Below are positions 53,849 through 62,275 of a stretch of 64,000 nucleotides of DNA, in pieces. The stretch is from NCBI GenBank assembly GCA_001804815.1, contig MHBI01000053.1, positions 124,001-188,000 on the forward strand. Reading direction: 5' to 3'. The position numbers and the translations under genes are program-made. Position 1 is the stretch's first letter. Every line of letters starts with the position of its first letter. The DNA comes from Lentisphaerae bacterium GWF2_50_93. Lineage in GTDB: Bacteria; Verrucomicrobiota; Lentisphaeria; Victivallales; GWF2-50-93. The notes under the pieces are model-generated. The model saw nothing but the letters and a program-made list of their open reading frames with translations. It was not told the origin of the DNA and did no database searches.

Positions 53849-55878
53849 TCTTCCTCGGCCTGTATCGTCTTGGTATAGTTGTCTATGATCTGCTTGGCCA
53901 CGATCGACGGAACCTGCTCATATCTCGAGAATTCCATTTCAAAGGAACCGCAACCCTGCGTAAGGCTGCGGAGTTCGCTGGCGTAGCGCGCCATTTCCGC
54001 GAGCGGGACTTCGGCGTTGACAACTTCCATGCCCTCTTCGACGGTCACTCCGTGGATGCGTCCGCGCCTGTGGTTCAAGTCTCCGGTGATGTCACCCATG
54101 TACTTTTCAGGGACCATTATCTTGACCTTCTGGATGGGTTCGAGGAGAATAGGCCTGGCTGACTGGACGCCCTGCCTGAAGGCGGCCCTGGCGGCTATCT
54201 TGAACGCCATTTCAGACGAATCGACATCATGGTATTTCCCGTCATAGACGGAAACTTTTATGTTTTCCACGTGGCAGCCTGCGAGAGGACCTTTGAGCAT
54301 CGCCTCCTTCACGCCTTTTTCAATGGCGGGAATGAAGTTCTTGGGGATGCTTCCGCCGAACACGTCGTTCACGTACTCGAACCCGGCCGGATTCGCGGAC
54401 ACGCGCAGATACACCTCGGCAAACTGTCCATGTCCACCGCTCTGCTTCTTATGCCTGTGGTGCCCTTCGCCGGTGGCCGTCACTGTCTCCCTGTAGGGGA
54501 TCTTCGGACTGGCGAGATTGACATCGACCTTGTTTGTATTCTTAAGTTTCTTGACAACCTGATGGATATGCTGGTCGCCCATTCCGCGCAGAAGGAGTTC
54601 GTGTGTCTCGTCGTTTCGGTCAAGCTTGATCGTCGGATCGCTGTCGGCGATCTTGGTGAGACCTGCCGTGATCTTCTCCTCCTCGCCGCTCTTCACCGCG
54701 GTGATCGCATAGGACATCACGGGATTGGGGAACGGGATCGGCTCAAAGAGCATGTCGAAATGCACGTCCGTGGAAAGCGTATTTGAAATTTTCGTGGTCT
54801 TGAGCTTTGGAACCGCGACGATGAAGCCGGGAAGAGCCTCGGTGATCTGCGTCTGTATTTTTCCGTTCTCGACGGATATGGCGGCGTATCTCTCCTTTTC
54901 CTTGGTGGAAAGGTTCTGCATTTCAGATTCTGCAATGAATTTACCGCTGTAGACACGGTAGAAGGTAAGCTGTCCGATGAACGGATCCACTATCGACTTG
55001 AAGACGAAGGCAACTCCGGGGCCGTCCTGCCTGAGGGCGAGCTTCTTGCCGTCCTTCATGAGTTTTTCACCGGCGGCGAGAGGATCCGGGAAGAGGGTTG
55101 CAATCCCGTTCATGAGTTCTGCAACTCCAATGTCCTTTGCCGAGCTTCCTGCGAAAACAGGCACAAGGGTGCCTTTTGCAACTGCCTTTGCAAGGCCTTT
55201 TGCGATCTCCTCGTCGGTGAGGGGCTGCCCTTCAAGATACTTCATGGTAAGCACCTCGTCGGTCTCGGCGACCGCATCCATGATCTTCTCCTTCGCCTCG
55301 GCGACCTCTGCGGCCACTTCGGCCGGTACATCCTTGTCGGAAAGCACGTTCACGACCTTGGTGAAAGAATTCTCCCTGCCTACCGGATATGTGAGAGGGA
55401 CGCACAATGTCTTTCCGTAGGATTCCTGTATCTGTCCAAGAACCCTTCCGAAGTCTGCAAGTTCGCGGTCAAGCCTGTTGATGAAGATCATCCTTGGAAG
55501 ATTTCTCTCCTTTGCGAGCTTCCATGCCCTGCTTGTCCCGACTTCCTGGCCGGTGACGCCGTCGACCACGATGAGGACTGAGTCGCTGGCATGTATCGCC
55601 GCAATGGTCTCTCCTACGAATTCGCCGTATCCGGGAGTGTCGAGGAAGAAGAAATGGTGTCCGTTGTTCCATGGGCAGTTGAGGGCGGTGGCGTAGATGC
55701 TGCTGAGCTTCTCCTGTTCATCCGGAGTATAGTCTGAAATACTGGTCTTGTGATCGACGCTTCCAAGCCTCTCAACGGCCTTCGCCTTGAAAAGCATGAG
55801 ATCGCATAGAGTCGTTTTACCGCTGCTTGTATGGCCCGCCACAGTGAAATTCCGGATTTTATCAACAGATGCTTTCAT
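53845..55878 (-). CDS. EF-G-like translational GTPase, divergent paralogue
   Basis: The 677-residue protein has the five-domain EF-G plan. The G1 loop is GHTSSGKTTL, unlike the GHIDAGKTT form of housekeeping EF-G and like the FusA2/EF-G-like group. G3 reads FFFLDTPGYGEF, in place of DTPGHVDF, and G4 FINRLDRE, in place of NKMD. Domain IV has SGGHGQFAEVYL and the C-terminus VPLAEMARYASELRSLTQGCGSF. Such paralogues act in ribosome-linked processes other than normal elongation. GGAG precedes the ATG. Confidence 0.88.
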   Translation of the reverse strand: MKASVDKIRNFTVAGHTSSGKTTLCDLMLFKAKAVERLGSVDHKTSISDYTPDEQEKLSSIYATALNCPWNNGHHFFFLDTPGYGEFVGETIAAIHASDSVLIVVDGVTGQEVGTSRAWKLAKERNLPRMIFINRLDRELADFGRVLGQIQESYGKTLCVPLTYPVGRENSFTKVVNVLSDKDVPAEVAAEVAEAKEKIMDAVAETDEVLTMKYLEGQPLTDEEIAKGLAKAVAKGTLVPVFAGSSAKDIGVAELMNGIATLFPDPLAAGEKLMKDGKKLALRQDGPGVAFVFKSIVDPFIGQLTFYRVYSGKFIAESEMQNLSTKEKERYAAISVENGKIQTQITEALPGFIVAVPKLKTTKISNTLSTDVHFDMLFEPIPFPNPVMSYAITAVKSGEEEKITAGLTKIADSDPTIKLDRNDETHELLLRGMGDQHIHQVVKKLKNTNKVDVNLASPKIPYRETVTATGEGHHRHKKQSGGHGQFAEVYLRVSANPAGFEYVNDVFGGSIPKNFIPAIEKGVKEAMLKGPLAGCHVENIKVSVYDGKYHDVDSSEMAFKIAARAAFRQGVQSARPILLEPIQKVKIMVPEKYMGDITGDLNHRRGRIHGVTVEEGMEVVNAEVPLAEMARYASELRSLTQGCGSFEMEFSRYEQVPSIVAKQIIDNYTKTIQAEEE

Positions 55879-55912
55879 CAGAGAACTCCAGGTTTTTGTT
55901 TATACTTCAGAC

Positions 55913-56186
55913 AACTTAGGAGCCGTACAGAAATAACTTTTACATTTGCTGGCTGGGATTTTGGATTGATTATCATGATGTTTGCGAGGAGCATATCTGA
56001 AGATATGCAACGAACAAACAGCGTGATAAGCGGCCAAAAGAACGCCAGCCCCTCGGGGCGGAATTCCATGTATTTGTCTTCTTAGTTGCTTCACCCCTTA
56101 CGTATGTACCATACGCGCGGGCCTCGCGCCTCGAATACAAACACCTGTATTTTCCGCCAAATGTCAAAGTTATTTCTGCACGACTC
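55913..56186. mobile_element. MITE-like element with imperfect 37-bp terminal inverted repeats
   Basis: The left end TAGGAGCCGTACAGAAATAA, continuing CTTTTACATTTGCTGG, is mirrored on the right by the complement of TAGGGAGTCGTGCAGAAATA, continuing ACTTTGACATTTGGCGG. Between them lie further palindromes (CATATCTGAAGATATG) and no convincing gene. It fills most of the 555 nt between 55879 and 56433. The remainder (56187-56433) shows no gene. Confidence 0.6.
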
Positions 56187-56433
56187 CCTACGGCTTGTTT
56201 CAAATTTTTCTGAAACCCATTCTCCGCCTCAATGAAACCCCAATCTTACACCGAAGAGGAACTACAAAGATAGCCGAAAGATTTGGAATTGCAAAAAAAA
56301 GGGTTTTAAAGCAGTTTATTTTTTAATATATTATACAAGCAGGAAAACTTGCATTTTCCGCCTATGGTTGTATATAATTTAACTGGGGGGAGGATTTCGG
56401 GTAGTTCCATAATCATATCATGTTTCAAGGAAA

Positions 56434-57222
56434 ATGCAGGATTCTTCCGAAAATAGCACCGACGCAGGCGGCAACATCACTCCGTATGATGTTGTGGCAG
56501 GCACGCACGTAGGCCTCGTACGCGATGTGAACGAGGACAGCTACGGTTACTGCGTCGACGACCACCACAGGAACTGCTTCATCGCAGTCGCCGACGGGAT
56601 CGGCGGACATGACAGCGGAGACATCGCCAGCAAGATGTGCACCCGCACCCTCCTGATCGCCTGGAAGAAAAGCCTCCTCTGGCGCGGCGGCACGATCGAG
56701 GAAATGAAGAATTTCCTGGAGATCGAAACTGCAAACTCAAATGAGGCGATCTACCGCCTCAACAAGACTTTCAATGTGCAGCACCCCATGGGCACCACCC
56801 TGATAGCCGCGATAATCACGCCCGATTCCGTCGTCACCGCCCATGCCGGCGACAGCAGATGCTACAGGCTCCGCAACGGAATACTCGAATGCCTCACCGA
56901 AGACCACAGCTTCGTCGCCGAACTCATCAAGAGGAACATCATCAGCAGGGAGAAGTCCAAGAACCATCCTTTCGCCCACATAATCTCGAAGTCGATCGGT
57001 ACAAACCTCGAATTCAAGTCCGAGGTCAACGTGTTCGACAGGAAGCCCTCCGACAGGTTCCTCCTCTGCTCCGACGGCGTGAACGTGCATCTCGAGGATC
57101 CGCAGATCGAGATAATAATCCATGACGCCTCCAACCCATACGAGGCTGTCAAGAACCTGATCTACGCGTCACTGCGCGGCGGCGGCGAGGACAACATCAC
57201 TGCCGCCTGCGTGTTTGCATAA
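56434..57222 (+). CDS. PP2C-type serine/threonine phosphatase (PrpC/Stp-like)
   Basis: The motifs follow bacterial PPM phosphatases: THVGLVRDVNEDSYGY, CFIAVADGIGGHDSGDIAS, MGTTLIAAIITPDSVVTAHA followed by GDSRCYRLRNG, LTEDHSFVAEL, RFLLCSDGVNVHLED and GGEDNITAACV. The Asp residues in these bind two Mn or Mg ions. It removes phosphate from Ser/Thr on proteins in the cytoplasm; no partner kinase gene is nearby. AAGGA lies before the ATG. Confidence 0.92.
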   Translation: MQDSSENSTDAGGNITPYDVVAGTHVGLVRDVNEDSYGYCVDDHHRNCFIAVADGIGGHDSGDIASKMCTRTLLIAWKKSLLWRGGTIEEMKNFLEIETANSNEAIYRLNKTFNVQHPMGTTLIAAIITPDSVVTAHAGDSRCYRLRNGILECLTEDHSFVAELIKRNIISREKSKNHPFAHIISKSIGTNLEFKSEVNVFDRKPSDRFLLCSDGVNVHLEDPQIEIIIHDASNPYEAVKNLIYASLRGGGEDNITAACVFA

Positions 57223-57256
57223 TTGAGCCGGATTGGCTCGATATATGGAAGCAAAT

Positions 57257-57330
57257 GAACAGCCCTTGCGGGCTTGACTACGAGCAAATCCAGAATTCGT
57301 TGGTAGTTAATGCCGCAAGGCATGTTCTTG
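57257..57330. repeat. Inverted pair of TTCGTAGTTAA repeat units
   Basis: GAACAGCCCTTGCGGGCTTG, then ACTACGA (57257-57283), faces TCGTTGGTAGTTAATGCCGC, then AAGGCATGTTC (57297-57327). The pair forms a longer imperfect palindrome. The first unit is the reverse complement of 4186-4215. Confidence 0.6.
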
Positions 57331-57381
57331 GATTGTTTTATTCTTTTTGAATTTAATCTCAAGACACTAAGGAGACCTGCC

Positions 57382-57837
57382 ATGAGAATTCTCTCTTCCA
57401 TCTGCCTGCTAACAATGCTTGCGTTCACTGGATTTTCTGCGGATGACGCCAAAGACGCATTGAGGGTGAAGATCGAAAAGATCACGATCGAGAAGATCGA
57501 ACTCCAGGACGTAAAGCTTTCCAATGCAATCGCACTGATAAAGGACCTCTGCAAGAAGTCCGATCCCGAAGGCAAAGGCATCAACATTTCATTCATAGCG
57601 CCAAAGGATGACAAGGGAAAAGCGTTAGATCCCGTTATCAAGAACGAGATCAATCTCACGAACATCCCACTAAAAGACCTCCTGCGCTACATCTGCGATG
57701 AAACCGGCATGAACTACAAGGTGGAGGCGTTTTCAGTCGTCATATATCCGAAGAACATGGCCACCGACAAGATGGAAACCCGCAGCTATCCCGTGGCCCC
57801 GGGGACAGTTGATTCCATCGAGAAGGAAAAGAAGTAA
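57382..57837 (+). CDS. Small secreted protein with STN/secretin-N-like domain
   Basis: The start at 57382 has AAGGAG and yields a signal peptide (MRILSSICLLTMLAFTGFSA). The 151-residue protein has IELQDVKLSNAIALIKDLCK, INISFIAP, INLTNIPLKDLLRYICDETG and MNYKVEAFSVVIYPK. This is the beta-alpha-beta pattern of the secretin and TonB N-terminal short domain, which occurs in secretins and in small stand-alone proteins of PVC bacteria. It may be a periplasmic part of a secretion or pilus system, in keeping with the pseudopilins. Its partner is unknown. Confidence 0.75.
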   Translation: MRILSSICLLTMLAFTGFSADDAKDALRVKIEKITIEKIELQDVKLSNAIALIKDLCKKSDPEGKGINISFIAPKDDKGKALDPVIKNEINLTNIPLKDLLRYICDETGMNYKVEAFSVVIYPKNMATDKMETRSYPVAPGTVDSIEKEKK

Positions 57838-57891
57838 GCCAATTGCGCAATATGTAACGTTATTGCGGAGAGTTTTGCACTTATAGCATTT

Positions 57892-58036
57892 GTTCGTAGT
57901 AGCGCATGTTTGCGCGTTCTTCATTTTTCCAATGGAGCGCCCCGAGCTCCTTACGGCCTCGGGGCTCATTTAAGCCGACCTGGAGGTCGGCGTTCCTTTT
58001 TCAATCAGAACGCGCAAACATGCGCTACTACCAACA
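57892..58036. repeat. Composite palindromic repeat with perfect 24-bp arms
   Basis: The arms at 57897-57920 (TAGTAGCGCATGTTTGCGCG, then TTCT) and 58007-58030 are exact complements. Between them sit a CCCCGAG/CTCGGGG hairpin like that at 22475-22505 and GCCGACCTGGAGGTCGGC. The left arm continues outward as GTTCGTAG, the same lead as the other TTCGTAGT units. Most of the 357-nt gap 57838-58194 is this element; no gene is seen in the rest. Confidence 0.7.
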
Positions 58037-58173
58037 AAATCTCCTTCCGCTACACTCATGCTAATCCAGACAAGTTTCTGCTGATGACATCATATTTTTG
58101 ATCTCAAAACCTTCCCCCATAATTTACTTTTGCGCTCAATGTGCTAACTTTAGGAGTTTTCCTAATTCAATAT

Positions 58174-58196
58174 ATAAATTTACGAAGGAAATTTAT
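58174..58196 (+). promoter_or_regulatory. Hairpin with the SD in its loop before galE
   Basis: ATAAATTT, loop ACGAAGG, AAATTTAT. The SD is in the loop, and the last two bases of the stem are the A and T of the ATG at 58195. Confidence 0.5.
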
Positions 58197-59166
58197 GAAA
58201 ATACTCGTCACCGGCGGCGCAGGCTACATCGGCAGCGCCTGTACTGAATATCTTCTCGACAAAGGCTACAAAGTCACCGTCTTCGACTCTCTTGTCACCG
58301 GACACCGCGACGCCGTCGATAAACGCGCCGAATTCGTAAAAGGCGATCTGTCCGACCGCGACCTCATAATCTCCGTCCTCAAGAATGGCGGATTTGACGG
58401 CATCATGCATTTCGCCGCATACTCGCTTGTCGGTGAATCCATGACCAATCCCGGAAAATATTTCCGGAACAATCTCGGGGCAGGAATAAACCTCCTCGAC
58501 GGCGCAGTTGAAGGCAAGGTCAAATCCTTCGTCTTCTCAAGCACCTGTGCGACTTATGGCGAACCTACCCAGATCCCGATTCCCGAAACGGAAAAGCAAT
58601 CCCCTATCAATCCTTACGGCGAATCCAAGCTCATGTTCGAGAAGGCTCTCAAGTGGTACAACCAGATCTTCGGAATAAAATATGCCGCCCTCAGATACTT
58701 CAATGCCGCAGGCGCTACAAAGCAGTTCGGCGAGGACCATGCCCCGGAAACACATCTTGTACCGCTAGTCCTGAAGGTCGCCCTCGGCAAGATGAAAAGC
58801 ATAAAGATCTTTGGCGAGGACTACCCTACTCCCGACGGCACCTGCATCCGTGACTACATCCATATCCTCGATCTCGCCCAGGCCCACGAACTCGCGCTCA
58901 GCGCTCCGCGCAGCGGACACTACAACCTCGGGACCGGCAACGGATACAGCGTCAAGGAGATCATAGACGTCTCACGAAAAGTCACAGGACATGCGATACC
59001 CGCTGACATCGTAGAACGCCGCCCCGGCGATCCACCGCGCCTCATCGGATGCTCAACCCTCGCCAAGAAGGAACTCGGCTGGAAGCCCCAGTTCGAAAAT
59101 GTCGAGGCCGTCATACAGTCCGCCTGGGACTGGACAAAGAAGAATCCCGAGGGATATAAGAAGTAG
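58195..59166 (+). CDS. galE: UDP-glucose 4-epimerase
   Basis: The short-chain dehydrogenase fold interconverts UDP-glucose and UDP-galactose with bound NAD. It has KILVTGGAGYIGSACTEYLL, IMHFAAYSLVGESM, the active-site SSTCATYGEP and PYGESKLMFE (Tyr-x3-Lys), LRYFNAAGA, and GTCIRDYIHILDLAQAH. A start at 58195 is set by AAGGA; an upstream in-frame ATG gives a poor N-terminus. The length of 323 is normal. It supplies UDP-galactose for glycan synthesis. Confidence 0.95.
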   Translation: MKILVTGGAGYIGSACTEYLLDKGYKVTVFDSLVTGHRDAVDKRAEFVKGDLSDRDLIISVLKNGGFDGIMHFAAYSLVGESMTNPGKYFRNNLGAGINLLDGAVEGKVKSFVFSSTCATYGEPTQIPIPETEKQSPINPYGESKLMFEKALKWYNQIFGIKYAALRYFNAAGATKQFGEDHAPETHLVPLVLKVALGKMKSIKIFGEDYPTPDGTCIRDYIHILDLAQAHELALSAPRSGHYNLGTGNGYSVKEIIDVSRKVTGHAIPADIVERRPGDPPRLIGCSTLAKKELGWKPQFENVEAVIQSAWDWTKKNPEGYKK

Positions 59167-59279
59167 ACCACGCCTTCTGAATAGCTAGAATGCGGGAAAG
59201 TGAAAACCTTTTAAGGAAAGGTTCTTTCCTTCCCCGCACCCCAACCCTTTCCAAACCTGCTTGCTATTTCATCTGATTT

Positions 59280-59305
59280 ATAAAATTTGCGTCTGCAAAT
59301 TTTAT
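59280..59305 (-). terminator. Stop-anchored hairpin after the ABC ATPase gene
   Basis: An 11-bp perfect stem ATAAAATTTGC with a 4-nt loop; on the minus strand the TAA stop is bases 2-4 of the 5' arm. The 3' arm ends in TTTTAT. It could also act on galE transcripts from the other side. Confidence 0.5.
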
Positions 59306-60186
59306 CCGACCATCGCGACGAAGATATCCTCTATAGTCAGTGTCTGGATTTCACTCGTCTTCGGCTTGTAGCGGTCGGCAATGTCCTTCAGGATCTCCTT
59401 CTTGAAGTCCTTCACTATCACCGATACTTCGTGCCCGGAACTCTCCTTCTTCAGGAGTCCGGCAACAGCGATATCATCAGGGATCTTGTCATCGAAGATC
59501 ATCCTGATCTTCTTCACATTGTTCTTCAGTTCCTCTACGGGCATTGAAACAAGAAGATTCCCTTCGTGCATGATTCCTACGTGATCTGCCAGCTTCTCGA
59601 CTTCGTTGACAATATGGGTGGAGAAAAATATTGTCCGTTCCTTTTCGTGGAGAATCTCGATTATGCTTTCCATGAACTCCCGTCTGACCACAGGATCGAG
59701 TCCGGATATAGGATCGTCAAGAATCACAAGCTCGGGATCCTGGCACAGTGCAAGGATGAGCGCGACCTGCGCATACATTCCGCGTGACAGGTTCTTGAGT
59801 TTCAGATCCTTTGTCAGCTTGAACCGGGAAAGCAGGCTGTCGACAAGCTTGTCATCCCATGTCTGGTAGAACGACTTGTTGAACCAGATGAGTTCTCCGA
59901 TCGTCATCCAGTCGTACATCTTCTGGTTCTCGGCGACAAACCCGACGCGGCTCCTGACCGACACCGGATCCTTCTCCGAATCGAACCCGAGGACTTCAGT
60001 CTTTCCGGAATCCCTGGCGAGCAGGCCCATGAGCATCTTTATTGTCGTGGTCTTTCCTGCCCCGTTCCTCCCGAGGAAGACATATACGGACCCCTTCGGC
60101 ACCTGGAGGTCAATCCCCTTCACCGCCTCCTTCTTCCACCCGTATTTCTTTTTCAAAGCTGTAGTTGAAATAGCAAAGTCATTCAT
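59302..60186 (-). CDS. ABC transporter ATPase
   Basis: The 294-residue ATPase has Walker A GRNGAGKTTTI, the Q-loop FVAENQKMYDW, a signature variant NLSRGMYAQVALI, Walker B LVILDDPISGLDP and FSTHIVNEVE. Note Asp in place of Glu after the Walker B Asp (LDDP). It is paired with two large permease-like proteins encoded upstream on the same strand (15 nt gap), and AAAGGA precedes the ATG. The cargo is unknown. Confidence 0.9.
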   Translation of the reverse strand: MNDFAISTTALKKKYGWKKEAVKGIDLQVPKGSVYVFLGRNGAGKTTTIKMLMGLLARDSGKTEVLGFDSEKDPVSVRSRVGFVAENQKMYDWMTIGELIWFNKSFYQTWDDKLVDSLLSRFKLTKDLKLKNLSRGMYAQVALILALCQDPELVILDDPISGLDPVVRREFMESIIEILHEKERTIFFSTHIVNEVEKLADHVGIMHEGNLLVSMPVEELKNNVKKIRMIFDDKIPDDIAVAGLLKKESSGHEVSVIVKDFKKEILKDIADRYKPKTSEIQTLTIEDIFVAMVG

Positions 60187-60201
60187 AAGATTATCCTTTC
60201 G

Positions 60202-62199
60202 TTATCTATCCAAATAGATTCCTTCACTTCTATACCAACTTTTCTGCATATCACTGGAAATACCGAATCCATCACCAACTCTGCAATACACCATTCTCTT
60301 TTTGCTAAAAAGATTCCCTGGTATTTCCGGTATGATATCTGGAACCAGCTGTTCAATCTTATCTGGATACTCACCGTTCTGTATTTTGAATATCTTCAGG
60401 GCTGCTGAAAGCTTAAACAAATCAATATCTGTATTTTTCAAATCGTTCCTGTACGCAAGTTCGTAACGGAAGACATCTGTGGCATAAATGAAAACATTGT
60501 TCATTAATATCTTTTCCTTGAGCCCAAACACAGGATATTCTCCAAATGCAGTTGGATCTGGCGGTTTGATTTCCGCACTATTCTTAAAATCCTTCATTAG
60601 ACTTGTCGACTTCAGGAGATAAGAAGTAGCATCTTTTTTCAAATATGGGCTCACGATGAAATTGGTATATAATCTTGCAGATTTCGGGTCAAATCCTACA
60701 TATGCCCTTTCCTGTAGAAGTCTTGCATCCATCATTTCCTGATAATACTGAATATAGATCATTGGAACGCTGCCAGTGAACCAATTCTCTATGTAATCAA
60801 GATTTTTGAAATCATCCGCCTTCAACATGAGATCTTTTAAATACGGGATCATTTTGGGATCCTCAGGCACATTCAACAGGCACCTAACCATATTTGAATA
60901 GTCAGAAGAATAACCGTAGCTTGATGTTATATAATAAACTCTCAACCGGACAAGATCTGGTATCATCTTCAATCCGACATTCATCGCTTCCAAGGCTTCT
61001 TCAACTCTACCTTCTTCAGATAATGCGGAAATCCTGCATTCAGTAAACATCAGGAGATTTTTAAGATTTTTGTGGCTTTCATAGAAAGCATTAAATTTTA
61101 CTGCGTCATTCCATACGCTATATTTTTTCAGCGCAGTTCCCTTTTTAATAAAATTACAAAGATTCATAATTTCTTTGTCCTCAGCGAGGAACTTAACTAT
61201 TTTAGCCCTTTGCTCTTTGGTAAGCTTAATAGTATCTGTCTGAATATTAAAATTTCGCAATTCTTTCCAAACAGAGCTATTTCCAGCTTCTCGTGCCATA
61301 TCGCTTGAGTCATATTTAGCTTTGATGACATCCAATTTCCTTTCCGCTTCCCTGAAATTTGCTGCGGCATTCTCTTCGTCTGGAATTCTTTCGCATAACT
61401 TATCGAGAATGTTGAAATCAAATCCCGCCTTTTCGGCCTTCGCCTTTGCGGAACTGAGCTGGAGCTGGGACTGGATGCTTATAATGAGATGGAAGGACCA
61501 TGCTATAACTAGGATTATTGCCCCTGCTCTGGCGAGAACCTTCCAGGGCTTTATATCCTTTACCAGTGCTCTCTGCCATGCAAGATAGCTTAATGCCAAG
61601 TTTGTAGAAATAAGCAGCAATGAAATCAAGGGCATGACCAGTTCCCATCTGCAATAGTAGTAAATGCATACCATGAAAGGGCATAGGCAGACCAGTTCCG
61701 GAACAACTATCAAAGGCGCCAGGAATATTGAAGCAAGTGTCTGCCTAGTAATCAAGGAAACAAAGATTATATAGCTATAGGAAAGTACGGACAATGAACC
61801 TGCATACGTCACAAGGATAGCATAATCCCTGAATGTGCCTTTTTTACCCATTTCACTGGGATCGGTGAGGACGAATGAAAGGATGTCCAACGCGATTAGC
61901 AGGCCAAAACCCGTAAAGTATTTCACAAAGAATATCTTTGCCGTCTCGCATGGTTTCGTGAGTAGGAAGCTCTTCGTGTTCTGCGAGAACTCGCTGGTGA
62001 ATATGATTGACCCGATAAAAGAGAAGAAAATCGGCAGCACGGTCCAGCCTGTGACGGCAAAATACATGCCGAGATCTTTGTGTAACGGATATGCATTCAA
62101 AAGAATTATGCTCGCCGCCTTGACGAGTATCAGTAGCAGCACGGCGGCAACGAGGAACATCCTGTATTCCCGCAGCTCCTTCCAGATTAGTGCTTTCAT
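60202..62199 (-). CDS. ABC-2 permease fused to a large extracytoplasmic part ending in a GspG-like head
   Basis: Residues 1-245 form an ABC-2 permease (MKALIWKELREYRMFLVAAV start, about six helices; a further helix near 235). The remaining 420 residues are mostly helical and soluble. The last 80 read FKLSAALKIFKIQNGEYPDK, IEQLVPDIIPEIPG and VYCRVGDGFGISS, the pattern of the globular part of GspG-type major pseudopilins (ALKxYKxxNGxYP...LvP). GGAGG precedes the ATG. The fusion implies that the transporter presents a pseudopilin-like head outside. Function not known. Confidence 0.78.
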   Translation of the reverse strand: MKALIWKELREYRMFLVAAVLLLILVKAASIILLNAYPLHKDLGMYFAVTGWTVLPIFFSFIGSIIFTSEFSQNTKSFLLTKPCETAKIFFVKYFTGFGLLIALDILSFVLTDPSEMGKKGTFRDYAILVTYAGSLSVLSYSYIIFVSLITRQTLASIFLAPLIVVPELVCLCPFMVCIYYYCRWELVMPLISLLLISTNLALSYLAWQRALVKDIKPWKVLARAGAIILVIAWSFHLIISIQSQLQLSSAKAKAEKAGFDFNILDKLCERIPDEENAAANFREAERKLDVIKAKYDSSDMAREAGNSSVWKELRNFNIQTDTIKLTKEQRAKIVKFLAEDKEIMNLCNFIKKGTALKKYSVWNDAVKFNAFYESHKNLKNLLMFTECRISALSEEGRVEEALEAMNVGLKMIPDLVRLRVYYITSSYGYSSDYSNMVRCLLNVPEDPKMIPYLKDLMLKADDFKNLDYIENWFTGSVPMIYIQYYQEMMDARLLQERAYVGFDPKSARLYTNFIVSPYLKKDATSYLLKSTSLMKDFKNSAEIKPPDPTAFGEYPVFGLKEKILMNNVFIYATDVFRYELAYRNDLKNTDIDLFKLSAALKIFKIQNGEYPDKIEQLVPDIIPEIPGNLFSKKRMVYCRVGDGFGISSDMQKSWYRSEGIYLDR

Positions 62200-62230
62200 G
62201 GTGGCCTCCTATATTTTACATTTCAGCTTT

Positions 62231-62271
62231 TCAACAGGAACGGCGGTTTCATCGAAACTCGCCCTACCTTT
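62231..62271. repeat. Truncated GGTAGGG-type repeat
   Basis: GGCGGTTTCATCGAAACTCG, then CCCTACCTTTAAAAT: one hairpin and the right border of the family, without the left hairpin. It lies between the two permease genes. Confidence 0.5.
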
Positions 62272-62275
62272 AAAA

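Noticed and set aside
56187..56433. Possible small RNA or gene before the PP2C phosphatase
   Set aside because: The stretch is AT-rich with short A-runs but shows no convincing frame, conserved fold or terminator; only a promoter region can be assumed.
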